From contig NZ_BMFU01000001.1 of the NCBI RefSeq assembly GCF_014639235.1, positions 124,001-188,000 of the forward strand: a DNA stretch of 64,000 nt. The letters run 5' to 3'. Both the position numbers and the translations under genes were made by a program. The DNA is from Paenibacillus silvae. Lineage in GTDB: Bacteria; Bacillota; Bacilli; Paenibacillales; Paenibacillaceae. Below the pieces are notes generated by a model. The model was not told where the DNA came from. It saw only the letters and a list, made by a program, of their open reading frames with translations, and searched no databases. The stretch's first letter is position 1. The number at the start of each line of letters is the position of its first letter. Below, one piece after another: positions 17,608-26,943 of this stretch.

Positions 17608-20331
17608 TTATTTTATCGTATTTTCAGTAAACAAGGTTGAACTGTGTTCATCACCTTCTCCTTCAATGATGTTATAGATGAATCGATAGTTTCCAGAGCC
17701 TACAGTCAGGTCCACATGCGTGCCCGAACTCTCTAAAACCTGAATCTCGGGAGAATCGTCAAGCAGCCTGCCATTTTCCATAATTGTTTGACGATCAGCA
17801 TTAGGCAGACGCACTTCAGCACTCGTATTAGCTGGAACCTGAACGCAGAGCTCCAGTACTCCATTCGCCTGCCGATGCCAGCTGGACTTTACATTGCCAT
17901 ACATGCTCTCATAGCTTGCTTCTGCCCATTCCAGTCCCGGGCCCGGATGCGGCTTGATGTGTACCTTTTTAAAACCAGGCTCCTGCTCATCCGGCCGAAT
18001 ACCTGCTACGTAACGATATAACCACTCTCCAATAGCACCATAAGCATAGTGGTTAAACGAGTTCATATCAGCACTCCACAGGCTTCCGTCCTCCCTCATG
18101 CCGTCCCAGTGTTCCCATACAGTCGTTGCTCCCTGGGTTACCTGGTAAAGCCAGGACGGATAATCCTCCTGCAATAATAATTCATAAGCCAGATCATTCC
18201 TGCCCATATCGCTTAGTACCGGATTCAGATAAGGAGTACCTACAAATCCAGTCGTAAGATGGTTTTGTGTTTCTTTCAACAGTTCAGTCAATTGAGCAGC
18301 GGCACGAGTACAAGCTGATGTTTCCAGCAGACCAAACTGCAGGGCTAGTACATGCGCTGTCTGAGTGGGAACTGCAATTCTGCCTGCAGGAGTGACATAT
18401 TCGTCTCGAAACGCCTTCACAATATTCCGATGCAGCTCATCATAATACTCTACATCCTGCAACTTGCCGAGTGCAGCCGCTGCTTTGCGAGTCAACGAAA
18501 CTGAGTATGCGTAAAATGCCGTTGCCACATAATGAATATCCGTCGCGCCAACATAGCTGCCTGATTTAGAATCCAGTGCAAGCCAGTCTCCAAAGTGAAA
18601 GCCTGTATTCCAGAGGAAAGCATTCTCACCCTGCTCATAAATATACGCGACCCATCTCTGCATACTTTCATATTGCTCCTTAAGCAGTCGCATGTCACCA
18701 TACATTTCGTATATAACCCATGGACAGATCACGGCCGCGTCCCCCCATGCAGCTGAGGAATGACTTGTATCTCCCCAGCCTTGAGAGGTAGAGCTTCGCA
18801 GGTCTGGGACAAAAAACGGTATCCCCCCATCCTCTCCTTGCTCTGCTCGTAGATCCCGAAGCCACTTCGTAAAAAAGGGGGCCGTGTTCATCAGATATGC
18901 GGAGGTTCTGATAAACATTTGTGCATCCCCCGTCCACCCCAGCCGCTCATCCCGCTGTGGACAATCGGTTGGTACGTCAAGAAAGTTCCCTTTCTGTCCC
19001 CATACAATATTATGATGGAGTTGATTGACCAGCGAGTTGGAGCAAGCAAAGTCGCCTGTACGATCCATGTTGGAATGCAGTACAACTCCCGTAAACTGAT
19101 CCAAAGTAACCTTCTCCGGAAAACCAATTAATTTTACATAACGGAAGCCCTGAAATGTAAAGTGGGGTTCATATGTCTCCACCCCCTGACCATGAAGGGT
19201 ATATCGGATCCTTTGCTTTGCAGCACGAAGATTGTCAACATAAAAATTCCCTTCGTGATCCAGAATTTCGGCATGGTGCAGCTCAACCGTCTGCCCTGCA
19301 TTGCCCTCAATGCTGAATCTCATCCAGCCTACCATGTTCTGTCCCATGTCCAGCACCCGATCCCCTTGCGGTGTTGTCAGCAAAGCTGTCGGTTGGAGCC
19401 GCTCCATCTGCATGACAGGTACATTTTCCTGCGCAACGATCCTCTTTTTGGGATAGGAAAGAACCTCAACGGGTGACCATTCGCATCGAGACTGATCTCC
19501 CCAGTCGGTATCCATCCTCGCATCATAGGTTTCTCCCATATATATATCCGACATACGTATGGCACTAGGTGCAGCAGACCACTCTTCGTTCGAACCGATC
19601 ACTTCTTCTGACCCGTCCGCATATCGAATATGAAGCTCCAGCAATAGTGCAGATGTGGGACCAAAAATCTCCCGTTCTTTATTCCAGCCAAGATATCCCC
19701 GATACCAGCCATCCCCAAGGTAAGCTCCAAGCACATTATCCCCAGACTGAAGCTGATGGGTTACATCATAGGTTTGATATTGCAAGCGCTTACTATATGT
19801 AGTCCAGCCTGGCGTAAAATAAGCATCACCTACCCGAGCATGATTCAGATGCAGCTCATACAATCCAAGTGCCGTAGCGTAAATTGTTGCAGCGAGAACA
19901 GGTTTCACAATCTGAAAGCACTTCCGCATACGTGGACAGGAAGTGTCAGGTTCACCGGATATGCTGGCTGTAATCCACTCCCCGGTCCATTCCGTGCTGT
20001 CTTCCATGCGGCCCATCTCAAAAAAAGCGGTATCCGACCACCCTGATGCTTCTTCAAATGCATCCCGAACCCGGACCCGGTAATAATACCTTGTTCGGGC
20101 AGCAGGTTGAAAACCTTCCAGCTCGACATGAACGGACTGATCTGATTTCAACTCTTGTGTATCCCATACAATATCTGCAAAATCGGGTGTATGAGACAGC
20201 TGAACCTGATAAGACAACTGCATACAGTTTCTTCGATCCGATTCCAATTTCCAACTCAGTCGGGGTGACCGGACATCCAATCCTATCGGATTCATTCGAT
20301 ATTCGCAGCGAAGGTCATTAACCTTTAACAT
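17608..20331 (-). CDS. Alpha-L-rhamnosidase (GH78)
   Basis: 907-residue cytosolic GH78 enzyme releasing terminal alpha-L-rhamnose from glycans or plant glycosides. It has the usual architecture: N-terminal Ig-like and beta-sandwich domains (RCEYRMNPIGLDVRSPRLSW at 9-28), then the (alpha/alpha)6 catalytic barrel, with the signature TDCPQRDERLGWTGDAQ near residue 460 carrying the general-acid Asp/Glu residues, and a C-terminal beta-sandwich. No signal peptide, so it acts on imported rhamnosides. It is divergent from an AraC regulator. Confidence 0.93.
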   Translation of the reverse strand: MLKVNDLRCEYRMNPIGLDVRSPRLSWKLESDRRNCMQLSYQVQLSHTPDFADIVWDTQELKSDQSVHVELEGFQPAARTRYYYRVRVRDAFEEASGWSDTAFFEMGRMEDSTEWTGEWITASISGEPDTSCPRMRKCFQIVKPVLAATIYATALGLYELHLNHARVGDAYFTPGWTTYSKRLQYQTYDVTHQLQSGDNVLGAYLGDGWYRGYLGWNKEREIFGPTSALLLELHIRYADGSEEVIGSNEEWSAAPSAIRMSDIYMGETYDARMDTDWGDQSRCEWSPVEVLSYPKKRIVAQENVPVMQMERLQPTALLTTPQGDRVLDMGQNMVGWMRFSIEGNAGQTVELHHAEILDHEGNFYVDNLRAAKQRIRYTLHGQGVETYEPHFTFQGFRYVKLIGFPEKVTLDQFTGVVLHSNMDRTGDFACSNSLVNQLHHNIVWGQKGNFLDVPTDCPQRDERLGWTGDAQMFIRTSAYLMNTAPFFTKWLRDLRAEQGEDGGIPFFVPDLRSSTSQGWGDTSHSSAAWGDAAVICPWVIYEMYGDMRLLKEQYESMQRWVAYIYEQGENAFLWNTGFHFGDWLALDSKSGSYVGATDIHYVATAFYAYSVSLTRKAAAALGKLQDVEYYDELHRNIVKAFRDEYVTPAGRIAVPTQTAHVLALQFGLLETSACTRAAAQLTELLKETQNHLTTGFVGTPYLNPVLSDMGRNDLAYELLLQEDYPSWLYQVTQGATTVWEHWDGMREDGSLWSADMNSFNHYAYGAIGEWLYRYVAGIRPDEQEPGFKKVHIKPHPGPGLEWAEASYESMYGNVKSSWHRQANGVLELCVQVPANTSAEVRLPNADRQTIMENGRLLDDSPEIQVLESSGTHVDLTVGSGNYRFIYNIIEGEGDEHSSTLFTENTIK

Positions 20332-20362
20332 ATTGTGCTCATCCTCTCTATTATGGCTTCCG

Positions 20363-20390
20363 TTGACAGGTTACGATATAATTATATTAA
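20363..20390 (+). promoter_or_regulatory. Candidate promoter of the AraC-family regulator
   Basis: TTGACA (20363-20368), 16-nt spacer, TATTAA (20385-20390), in the 138-nt gap between the divergent GH78 and AraC-family genes. The regulator probably binds in this gap. Confidence 0.5.
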
Positions 20391-20469
20391 TTCTGTCGCG
20401 TGAAATATCCGGCAAAGCGGACTTTTTTATCCGCCAATACAGCCATCTATTTCGAAGGAGAAACTGTGT

Positions 20470-21351
20470 ATGAAAATGTCTGTGGAACAGTTGAAAAGCG
20501 AATCCTTTCTGAATCTCCCGCTGCAGTTATTCGTCAATCGTTGCTCTGAAAACTTTGTGATGCCTTTTCATACGCATGATTTCATTGAGTACAGTTACGT
20601 TGCGGAAGGCAGAGGGTTTCACCATATCGGTGATGATATTGTACCTGTCAGCAAAGGCATGTTATTTGTCATTCCAGTCGGAATTCCTCATGTCTTTCGC
20701 CCTATGAGCACGAATGCAGCAAAAGCCCCCTTGATTATCTACAACTGTTTGTTTAATTCAGAATTAATACATTCACTGAGACACATTCTTCGGGATGAGT
20801 ACCTCATTCAGCATCTAGTGGATTTGGAGCAGAACCAGCAGCATTATATTTCCGTTACAGACCATTCCGGCCGCTTGGAAGAAATAATGATACAGTTGTA
20901 CCGTGAATTTTCCGTTCCCGGGCCAGGTTCTCTCGCCATGCTAGACACGCTGGTTAGCCAATTAATTATCATGACTTACAGACAGAATCAACAGAGGAAT
21001 GATCAGAACTACGCTCACAACCCTCCCGTCCCTCATGACATGGAAGCCATGCTTCTTTATCTCAGGCAGCACCTCAGTGAACGCATTCAAATGAAGAATT
21101 TGGTGCAGCTATCCCGGTGGAGTGAAAAGAAGATCGGACGAATGTTTATCCGCTATACCGGACAGACATTCGGAGCATATTTTCAGCATCTACGCATTCA
21201 AAAAAGCTGTGAACTGTTAAAACAAACCGACCATAAAGTAAGTATGATCGCTGAAATGGTCGGCTATCAGGACATGGATTCCTTTTATGCTGCCTTCAAA
21301 AAAATAACAGGTGAGACTCCGCTAGTTTATCGCAAAAAATCCAGAGTATAA
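20470..21351 (+). CDS. AraC family regulator with cupin sensor
   Basis: 293-residue one-component regulator. The N-terminal cupin (about 15-120; VMPFHTHDFIEYSYVAEGRG) probably binds sugar. The C-terminal double helix-turn-helix (about 195-290) ends in the AraC signature MIAEMVGYQDMDSFYAAFKKITGETPLVYRKK. Lying head to head with the GH78 gene, it most likely senses rhamnose or a rhamnoside and controls that gene (inference). RBS AAGGAGAAA precedes the ATG. Confidence 0.9.
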   Translation: MKMSVEQLKSESFLNLPLQLFVNRCSENFVMPFHTHDFIEYSYVAEGRGFHHIGDDIVPVSKGMLFVIPVGIPHVFRPMSTNAAKAPLIIYNCLFNSELIHSLRHILRDEYLIQHLVDLEQNQQHYISVTDHSGRLEEIMIQLYREFSVPGPGSLAMLDTLVSQLIIMTYRQNQQRNDQNYAHNPPVPHDMEAMLLYLRQHLSERIQMKNLVQLSRWSEKKIGRMFIRYTGQTFGAYFQHLRIQKSCELLKQTDHKVSMIAEMVGYQDMDSFYAAFKKITGETPLVYRKKSRV

Positions 21352-21385
21352 CTTTCTACTCCGGATACGTTAGTAAGGTTAAATG

Positions 21386-21958
21386 TTAGATATGAAGACC
21401 TTGGGGCTGCAATAGCTCATCAATATACAGCTTCGCATCCTTCCAGGAAGACATTTGCGGAAACCCATAATGCTCAAGCTGCTGCTTGTTCCATGGATGC
21501 GGGATGCGGATCACTTTCCGTCCACTCTCAAAAGCCGGAATCAAATTATGCGGTCCGTCATCAATCAAAAGATCGAAGGCAAGCAGATTTTTGCGCTTGC
21601 ACGTTATAAACTGCTCAAGCGTAATAAACGGCATATGTTTCTGCAGCCAATTCCACTTTTCCAGGACCGTTTTGGGTTCTGCCGCCGTCACAATAATCAG
21701 GTCATACGCCTCGTTGATCTTGCTCAATTCTTCCACGACGTACTCGTCATAAAGCTCGAGTTCCTCAAACAGACCAGGCCGGCCATAGAACACCTCATGT
21801 GTACTTTCCGGGTGACGCAAATGGGTAGTATCCCAGTGCACCATTTCTTCATACTGAAGCGGATGGCTCGGGTAACTGATATTGTTATGGTATATCGCCC
21901 GCTTGACCAGATGACAGATCGTGTCATCCATATCCACGGCAATTATAGGTTTTGTCAT
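21386..21958 (-). CDS. 5' nucleotidase, NT5C-type HAD enzyme
   Basis: 190-residue HAD-superfamily protein of the 5',3'-deoxyribonucleotidase type. Motif I AVDMDDTICHL is at 7-17, motif II in LIIVTAAEP, and motif IV in DLLIDDGPHNL. It likely dephosphorylates (deoxy)nucleoside monophosphates, but HAD specificity is hard to infer. It is convergent with the AraC regulator, the two genes ending 34 nt apart. Confidence 0.8.
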   Translation of the reverse strand: MTKPIIAVDMDDTICHLVKRAIYHNNISYPSHPLQYEEMVHWDTTHLRHPESTHEVFYGRPGLFEELELYDEYVVEELSKINEAYDLIIVTAAEPKTVLEKWNWLQKHMPFITLEQFITCKRKNLLAFDLLIDDGPHNLIPAFESGRKVIRIPHPWNKQQLEHYGFPQMSSWKDAKLYIDELLQPQGLHI

Positions 21959-22043
21959 CGTTATTCCTCCCTGATACGAACACAGTATACCACTTCGTCT
22001 GCTATATCGTCATTCATTTTTTATGTATATAAATACAAAAAAA

Positions 22044-22078
22044 GCTCTGCTTCGCGGCAAAATACCATGAAACAGAGC
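22044..22078 (-). terminator. Terminator with no intact gene before it
   Basis: Stem GCTCTGTTTC/GAAGCAGAGC (one G-U pair) followed by TTTTTTTG on the minus strand. It ends a transcript coming from 22.1-22.3 kb, where only a broken small frame is visible. Confidence 0.7.
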
Positions 22079-22121
22079 GGATTCGTCCCATATCAATCCA
22101 GATTTTCGCCGTCTGAAGCAA

Positions 22122-22249
22122 TTACTTTCTGATACTAGCCGGGTTGAATGCACTGATCAAATCGATGACTCCCCAGATCGTATAACTGGTTCCTAAATAT
22201 CTGTTTACAGAGGCTAACTTATAGAATTATGCAACATTTTCCTTTTCAT
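22122..22249 (-). pseudogene. Possible frameshifted small peptide gene
   Basis: ATG at 22249 opens MKRKMLHNSIS then stops; the neighbouring phase is open through KLASVNRYLGTSYTIWGVID to a stop at 22122, some 43 nt before a strong terminator. One single-base shift would give a peptide of about 43 residues with a basic start and hydrophobic middle. Family not recognised; the RBS is poor. It could equally be chance. Confidence 0.3.
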
Positions 22250-22318
22250 CCACGTTAATAGTGTATCCAGGCATGAATATCTAATACCATCACACTTATG
22301 TAATCAGGAGGAATAACC

Positions 22319-23350
22319 TTGAAAAAATTTGTTTCTATAACCGCAGCGATCACTTCTATGACACTATTGTTATCCACAGCTCCCATCACATACGCTCAAT
22401 CCAATGAATCATCGGCTGTTCAGGATGAGCAAAGCACTCTGAAACTGGATAAAAAAGCAACAAAGCTGTTAACGGATGCAATCACAAAACTGGCTGGTAA
22501 ACAAACGATACAATTTACATCGGTAGATACTTCATTTGTAGATGCTTCATATAATGAGTGGCATATTGATGCCACATTGACCGGCACAGCCAAGGCCGAT
22601 GTCTCTCAACGCTATGATCCCAAAAAGGGACAAGTTACTTCCACTTTGATTAGTTATGCAGGCGATGATCTCAACAAAGTCATGGATGAAGCTTTACGCA
22701 CCAAAATAACCACTTTTCTGAATACCTTTGATAATGACAAAAAATTCGAAGTTGAGGGCTTCTGGCGTGTAAATCACTTAGAGAGAGAAAACGGACTCAA
22801 AAATTACTGGGTCATTTGGGGGACTAAGCAAAGTCTGTATGTTGATCTGGATCACAACAACCAAATGTCGGCAAGTATTCAATATAAAATACAGGATGCA
22901 CGAGCTGCCCTAACCAATAAAGCCCGGAACTCGCTCAAAACACTTGGCATATCCACCGTGAAACCATTCGATTATGCGCTGCTCACCAAAGCAAACAACG
23001 ATACGCTGTGGAAATATCAGGATGACAGCAGTTTGAACTACGTACACATTGGAAGTAACACCGGCAAGGTGTGGAAGGTGGAAAACGAACTGGGCAAGGA
23101 CTGGAACAATGATGCTGATTTCAAAAAGTCTTTTGCTAAACCTAAGCTGAGTCAAAGTAAAGCACTCTCCGTCGCAGCATCTAAAGTAAAATCGATCTTT
23201 GGCCTGAATTTAAAAGGTTATTCAGTTCATATCAAAGATAATGAATACACCTTTAAGAAAAAAGGAGCCACTACAATCGTAGGTAAAATCAACAAAAAGG
23301 GTGCTTTTTTTTCGTTTGAAGCTATTCCCACTAATGGAGTAAGAAACTAA
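22319..23350 (+). CDS. Secreted protein of unknown function
   Basis: 343 residues starting at a TTG with an excellent AGGAGGAATAA site. There is a clear signal peptide (basic MKKF, hydrophobic core, cleavage near TYAQS, residue 25-27). The mature part is polar and Lys-rich; the C-terminal 80 residues (SQSKALSVAASKVKSIFGL...) resemble a PepSY/YcdB-type alpha-beta module, weakly. No catalytic motif was recognised. It is monocistronic, ended by a GC-rich terminator shared with the convergent phosphoesterase gene. Confidence 0.8.
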   Translation: MKKFVSITAAITSMTLLLSTAPITYAQSNESSAVQDEQSTLKLDKKATKLLTDAITKLAGKQTIQFTSVDTSFVDASYNEWHIDATLTGTAKADVSQRYDPKKGQVTSTLISYAGDDLNKVMDEALRTKITTFLNTFDNDKKFEVEGFWRVNHLERENGLKNYWVIWGTKQSLYVDLDHNNQMSASIQYKIQDARAALTNKARNSLKTLGISTVKPFDYALLTKANNDTLWKYQDDSSLNYVHIGSNTGKVWKVENELGKDWNNDADFKKSFAKPKLSQSKALSVAASKVKSIFGLNLKGYSVHIKDNEYTFKKKGATTIVGKINKKGAFFSFEAIPTNGVRN

Positions 23351-23378
23351 CTTCACGTTTGTAGAAAAAAGCAAAGAG

Positions 23379-23400
23379 GCCCCTTCTGCCACGAAGGGGC
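23379..23400. terminator. Terminator of the secreted-protein gene
   Basis: Stem GCCCCTTC/GAAGGGGC, 6-nt loop, then TTTTTGTT on the plus strand. It may also serve the convergent phosphoesterase gene. Confidence 0.85.
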
Positions 23401-23406
23401 TTTTTG

Positions 23407-24510
23407 TTATTGCTCGAAGGTCACATTAATCTGTACAATCTCGGAACGACTGCTTGTGCGGATCGGAGGTCCCCAGAAACCAAAGCCTGAGGTAACGATG
23501 GAATGCATAGAGCCCTTCTGCAGATAACCCCAGTCATTTTCATAAATGGCCTGTGTAATCCACTGAGCTGGTGCAATCTGGCCCCGATGAGTGTGACCGG
23601 ATACAACCAGGTCCACCTTGTTCTGCTCAGCGATATCCAGATCATAAGGCTGATGATCCATCATAATGACAGGCTGGTTCAGATCGGTATTTTTCATGAG
23701 TTCTGCGACCTCTGCCCGATCCTGTTCAGTTCGATCCTTGCGTCCAATCAGCGTAATTTGGTTATCCAGAACGATCTTGTCATCATACAGCACCTTCATA
23801 TTACTTTTCTCCAATGCTGCAATCAGCTCCTCGACCGGTCCGTCGAATTTGTCATGATTCCCGAGCGAAGCATATACACCATAAGGTGCATGGATGTCAC
23901 GAATGATGTCCGCAATTCCACTTTTCTCATACATCGCCAGATTGTCATCTATCAGATCCCCTGGGTATAACACAAGGTCTGGCTTCAGTGCATTGATCTC
24001 CTCCACCATACGTTTCGCATGGGCAGGGCCTGACAACAGACCGAAATGCATATCGGCCGCCATCACAATGTTCAGCTTATCGATCCCCTCTACCTTTTTA
24101 TCAATCTGAATGTTGTATTGTCTGACGACCGGGCTGTACGCATTATATATGCCATACCCCATCGTTGCAACAAGAAGCACCAGCGTTACAACTCCCGCCC
24201 ATTTGTGCGCGTGATGCCGTGGAATACGGGTCAATCGAAGCAGCCATAGCGTCAGATGCACAACCGGTAGAATGAGAAGTAATAGTGAGAAGATTGCCAG
24301 CCAGTAAGAACCGATAATGCCAAGAAACGAAATACTGCCAAACAGACGAGCCAGAATAAAGGAAACTGCCAGGAACACAAGCCCTGTAATATATAACCAG
24401 CGGAATCTTGCCGCCACGACAGGTTTCATCCAGCTCCAGCCGCTCCAGCCTATGTAGAATACTAATAATCCATATACGAGCAAAAACAGAATACCTACGA
24501 GTACAAACAT
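23407..24510 (-). CDS. Membrane metallophosphoesterase (YkuE/YaeI-like)
   Basis: 367-residue protein with about four N-terminal membrane helices (to about 130) and an extracytoplasmic-type calcineurin-like phosphoesterase domain. Metal-binding motifs: ADMHFG, YPGDLIDD, LGNHD, and VVSGHTHRGQ. YkuE-like enzymes are wall-associated, but the substrate here is unknown. The ATG at 24510 was chosen for its GGAGG site and immediate hydrophobic N terminus; a 35-residue longer frame exists. Confidence 0.87.
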   Translation of the reverse strand: MFVLVGILFLLVYGLLVFYIGWSGWSWMKPVVAARFRWLYITGLVFLAVSFILARLFGSISFLGIIGSYWLAIFSLLLLILPVVHLTLWLLRLTRIPRHHAHKWAGVVTLVLLVATMGYGIYNAYSPVVRQYNIQIDKKVEGIDKLNIVMAADMHFGLLSGPAHAKRMVEEINALKPDLVLYPGDLIDDNLAMYEKSGIADIIRDIHAPYGVYASLGNHDKFDGPVEELIAALEKSNMKVLYDDKIVLDNQITLIGRKDRTEQDRAEVAELMKNTDLNQPVIMMDHQPYDLDIAEQNKVDLVVSGHTHRGQIAPAQWITQAIYENDWGYLQKGSMHSIVTSGFGFWGPPIRTSSRSEIVQINVTFEQ

Positions 24511-24672
24511 GCCTGGCCTGACCTCCACGTTCAAAAAGTAATATACTATTTTAACGAAAACTACTCCGTCTGAACTAGTATAACGTAAATAGAGGGGTTC
24601 CAGCATCTTTTGCAAACTACAGATAGGTACATTTTATTACAATTTGATGATGTTTAATTTTGAAACAATAAA

Positions 24673-24730
24673 ACACCTCTTCCGCCTCCGATGAGTAAGC
24701 ATACTCAAAGCGAAGTGTGGGAAGAGGTGT
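24673..24730 (-). terminator. Terminator of the zwf-tal-gnd operon
   Basis: Long hairpin with outer stem ACACCTCTTCC/GGAAGAGGTGT, followed on the minus strand by TTTATT; 18 nt after the gnd stop. Confidence 0.75.
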
Positions 24731-24748
24731 ATTTATTTCGTAACTATA

Positions 24749-26167
24749 TTACTCGTTAGTATCCATCCATTGGAAGTGGAATGAACCTTCTTTGTCCACA
24801 CGTTGGAATGTGTGTGCGCCGAAGTAGTCACGTTGAGCTTGCAGCAGGTTTGCTGGCAAACGCTCTGTGCGATAGCTGTCGTAGTAGGACAATGCGCTGG
24901 AGAATCCTGGTACCGGAATCCCTTGTTTCACCGCAGCTGCCACAACTTCACGCCAAGCATCCTGATAGGATTCTACGATGTTTTGGAAGTATGGATCAAG
25001 CAGCAGGTTTTTGAGCGCTGCGTCTTTGTCGTATGCTTCCTTGATGTTTTGCAGGAACTGCGAACGGATAATGCAGCCGCCGCGGAAGATCATCGCGATG
25101 TTGCCGTATTTCAGATCCCAGCCATACTCGTCAGATGCAGCACGCATCTGTGCGAAGCCTTGGGCATAGGATACGATTTTACTTGCGAACAGTGCTTTGC
25201 GCACGCTCTCGATGAACGCTTTTTTGTCACCGGAGAATGCTTCGGCTTTAGGTCCGTTCAGAATTTTGCTTGCCGCGATACGCTCGTCTTTCATGGCTGA
25301 CAAGAAACGGGAGAATACGGATTCCGTAATCATGGACAGCGGTACGCCGAGATCCAGCGCGCTTTGGCTTGTCCATTTGCCTGTTCCTTTTTGTCCAGCC
25401 GCATCCAGAATGACATCCACCATCGGTTTGCCTGTTTCCGGATCGTATTTGGAGAAGATGTCAGCTGTAATCTCGATCAGATAGCTGTCCAGTTCACCTT
25501 TGTTCCACTCTGTAAAGATTTCATGCAGTTCCTCTACAGAAACGTTCAATACAGATTTGAGCAAGTGGTACGCCTCACCAATCAACTGCATATCACCATA
25601 CTCAATACCGTTATGAACCATTTTCACATAGTGTCCCGCACCGTCTGGTCCGATATACGTGCTGCATGCATCGTCGCCCACTTTAGCTGAAATTGCTGTC
25701 AGAATCGGCTCTACGAGTTCATAAGCACTTTCTTGACCACCAGGCATGATCGCAGGGCCTTTCAGAGCACCCTCCTCACCACCAGATACACCTGCGCCGA
25801 TGAAGCGGAAGCCTTTTGCTTCCAGCTCTTTGCTGCGACGCTGAGTGTCAGGGTAATAAGCATTACCGCCATCAATGATGATGTCGCCTTGATCCAGATG
25901 TGGAAGCAGCTGCTCAATGGTTGCGTCTGTTGCTTTACCCGCCTGCACCATGATCAGAATTTTGCGCGGGGACTCCAGAGAAGCTACGAACTCTTCAATC
26001 GAGAACGTGCCAATCAGGTTTTTACCCTCTGCTTCCTTCAGCAGATCATGCGTTTTCTCAGGGGAACGGTTAAATACCGCTACTGAGAAGCCTTTGCTTT
26101 CAATGTTAAAAGCAAGGTTTTTCCCCATTACTGCCAGTCCAATAACACCAATCTGTTGTTTACTCAT
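24749..26167 (-). CDS. gnd: 6-phosphogluconate dehydrogenase, decarboxylating
   Basis: 472 residues; oxidises 6-phosphogluconate to ribulose-5-phosphate, making NADPH. N-terminal Rossmann motif GVIGLAVMGKNLA, substrate motif ADIF-KYD and the 6PGDH signature near IGPDGAGHYVKMVHNGIEYGD, with the C-terminal tail HTFQRVDKEGSFHFQW. The ATG at 26167 follows GGGAGGACATA. Third gene of the operon after zwf and tal, together forming most of the oxidative pentose phosphate route. Confidence 0.97.
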   Translation of the reverse strand: MSKQQIGVIGLAVMGKNLAFNIESKGFSVAVFNRSPEKTHDLLKEAEGKNLIGTFSIEEFVASLESPRKILIMVQAGKATDATIEQLLPHLDQGDIIIDGGNAYYPDTQRRSKELEAKGFRFIGAGVSGGEEGALKGPAIMPGGQESAYELVEPILTAISAKVGDDACSTYIGPDGAGHYVKMVHNGIEYGDMQLIGEAYHLLKSVLNVSVEELHEIFTEWNKGELDSYLIEITADIFSKYDPETGKPMVDVILDAAGQKGTGKWTSQSALDLGVPLSMITESVFSRFLSAMKDERIAASKILNGPKAEAFSGDKKAFIESVRKALFASKIVSYAQGFAQMRAASDEYGWDLKYGNIAMIFRGGCIIRSQFLQNIKEAYDKDAALKNLLLDPYFQNIVESYQDAWREVVAAAVKQGIPVPGFSSALSYYDSYRTERLPANLLQAQRDYFGAHTFQRVDKEGSFHFQWMDTNE

Positions 26168-26234
26168 TATGTCCTCCCAATACTCCATGAATGATATATG
26201 TTTAGTTAAATCTTGTTAACGGTCAACGCGCAGC

Positions 26235-26900
26235 TTATTGTACTGTTTTTTTCCAGTCTGCTGCAAATTTCTCCATACCTTGATCTGTCAGCGGGTGTTT
26301 GGAGATTTGTTCGATGACTGCAAATGGAACTGTAGCAATATGCGCTCCAGCCATCGCCACACGTGTAACGTGATCCGGATGTCTCACGGATGCAGCTATG
26401 ATCTGAGCATCCAGGTTATGTGTGCGGAACAGCTCAGCCACTTTAGCTACCAGTTGCACGCCATCTTCCGAGATGTCGTCCAGACGGCCCAGGAACGGAG
26501 ATACATATGTTGCCCCTGCACGAGCTGCAAGCAGCGCCTGGTTCACCGTGAAGATCAATGTCACGTTTGTTTTAACACCTTTTTTAGTCAAGTAGCGGCA
26601 AGCTTCCAGACCTGCAAGTGTCATTGGCAGTTTAATCGTAATATTTTTGTCATTGTTGTTGATTTTAATCAATTCATTGGCTTGTGCGATCATCTCTTCA
26701 GCAGTCAGTGCGTCAGGCGTTACTTCAGCAGAAACGGACTCAACTTCAGGTACAAGCTTCAAAATCTCTTCGATGCGATCCTCGAATTTCACACCTTCTT
26801 TGGCTACCAGAGAAGGGTTGGTTGTTACACCGGACAATACACCGATTTTATATGCTTTTTGAATGTCTTCCACGTTAGCTGTATCAATAAAAAATTTCAT
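26235..26900 (-). CDS. tal: Transaldolase (small, TalC/FSA subfamily)
   Basis: 221 residues, the short transaldolase type common in Gram-positives. The catalytic Lys is Lys90 (ITIKLPMT), with FIDTAN at the start and GVTTNPSLVAKEG near 24-36. It transfers dihydroxyacetone units between sugar phosphates in the non-oxidative pentose phosphate pathway. It sits 43 nt downstream of zwf and 67 nt upstream of gnd. A fructose-6-phosphate aldolase activity is a possible alternative but less likely in this context. Confidence 0.94.
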   Translation of the reverse strand: MKFFIDTANVEDIQKAYKIGVLSGVTTNPSLVAKEGVKFEDRIEEILKLVPEVESVSAEVTPDALTAEEMIAQANELIKINNNDKNITIKLPMTLAGLEACRYLTKKGVKTNVTLIFTVNQALLAARAGATYVSPFLGRLDDISEDGVQLVAKVAELFRTHNLDAQIIAASVRHPDHVTRVAMAGAHIATVPFAVIEQISKHPLTDQGMEKFAADWKKTVQ

Positions 26901-26943
26901 GACTGAATTACCTCCGATTATTTTGGTTTTTTCGTTTTTTTAA

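Noticed and set aside
26238..26906. 222-codon plus-strand frame over the transaldolase gene
   Set aside because: Exact antisense of tal; Cys/His-rich nonsense composition.
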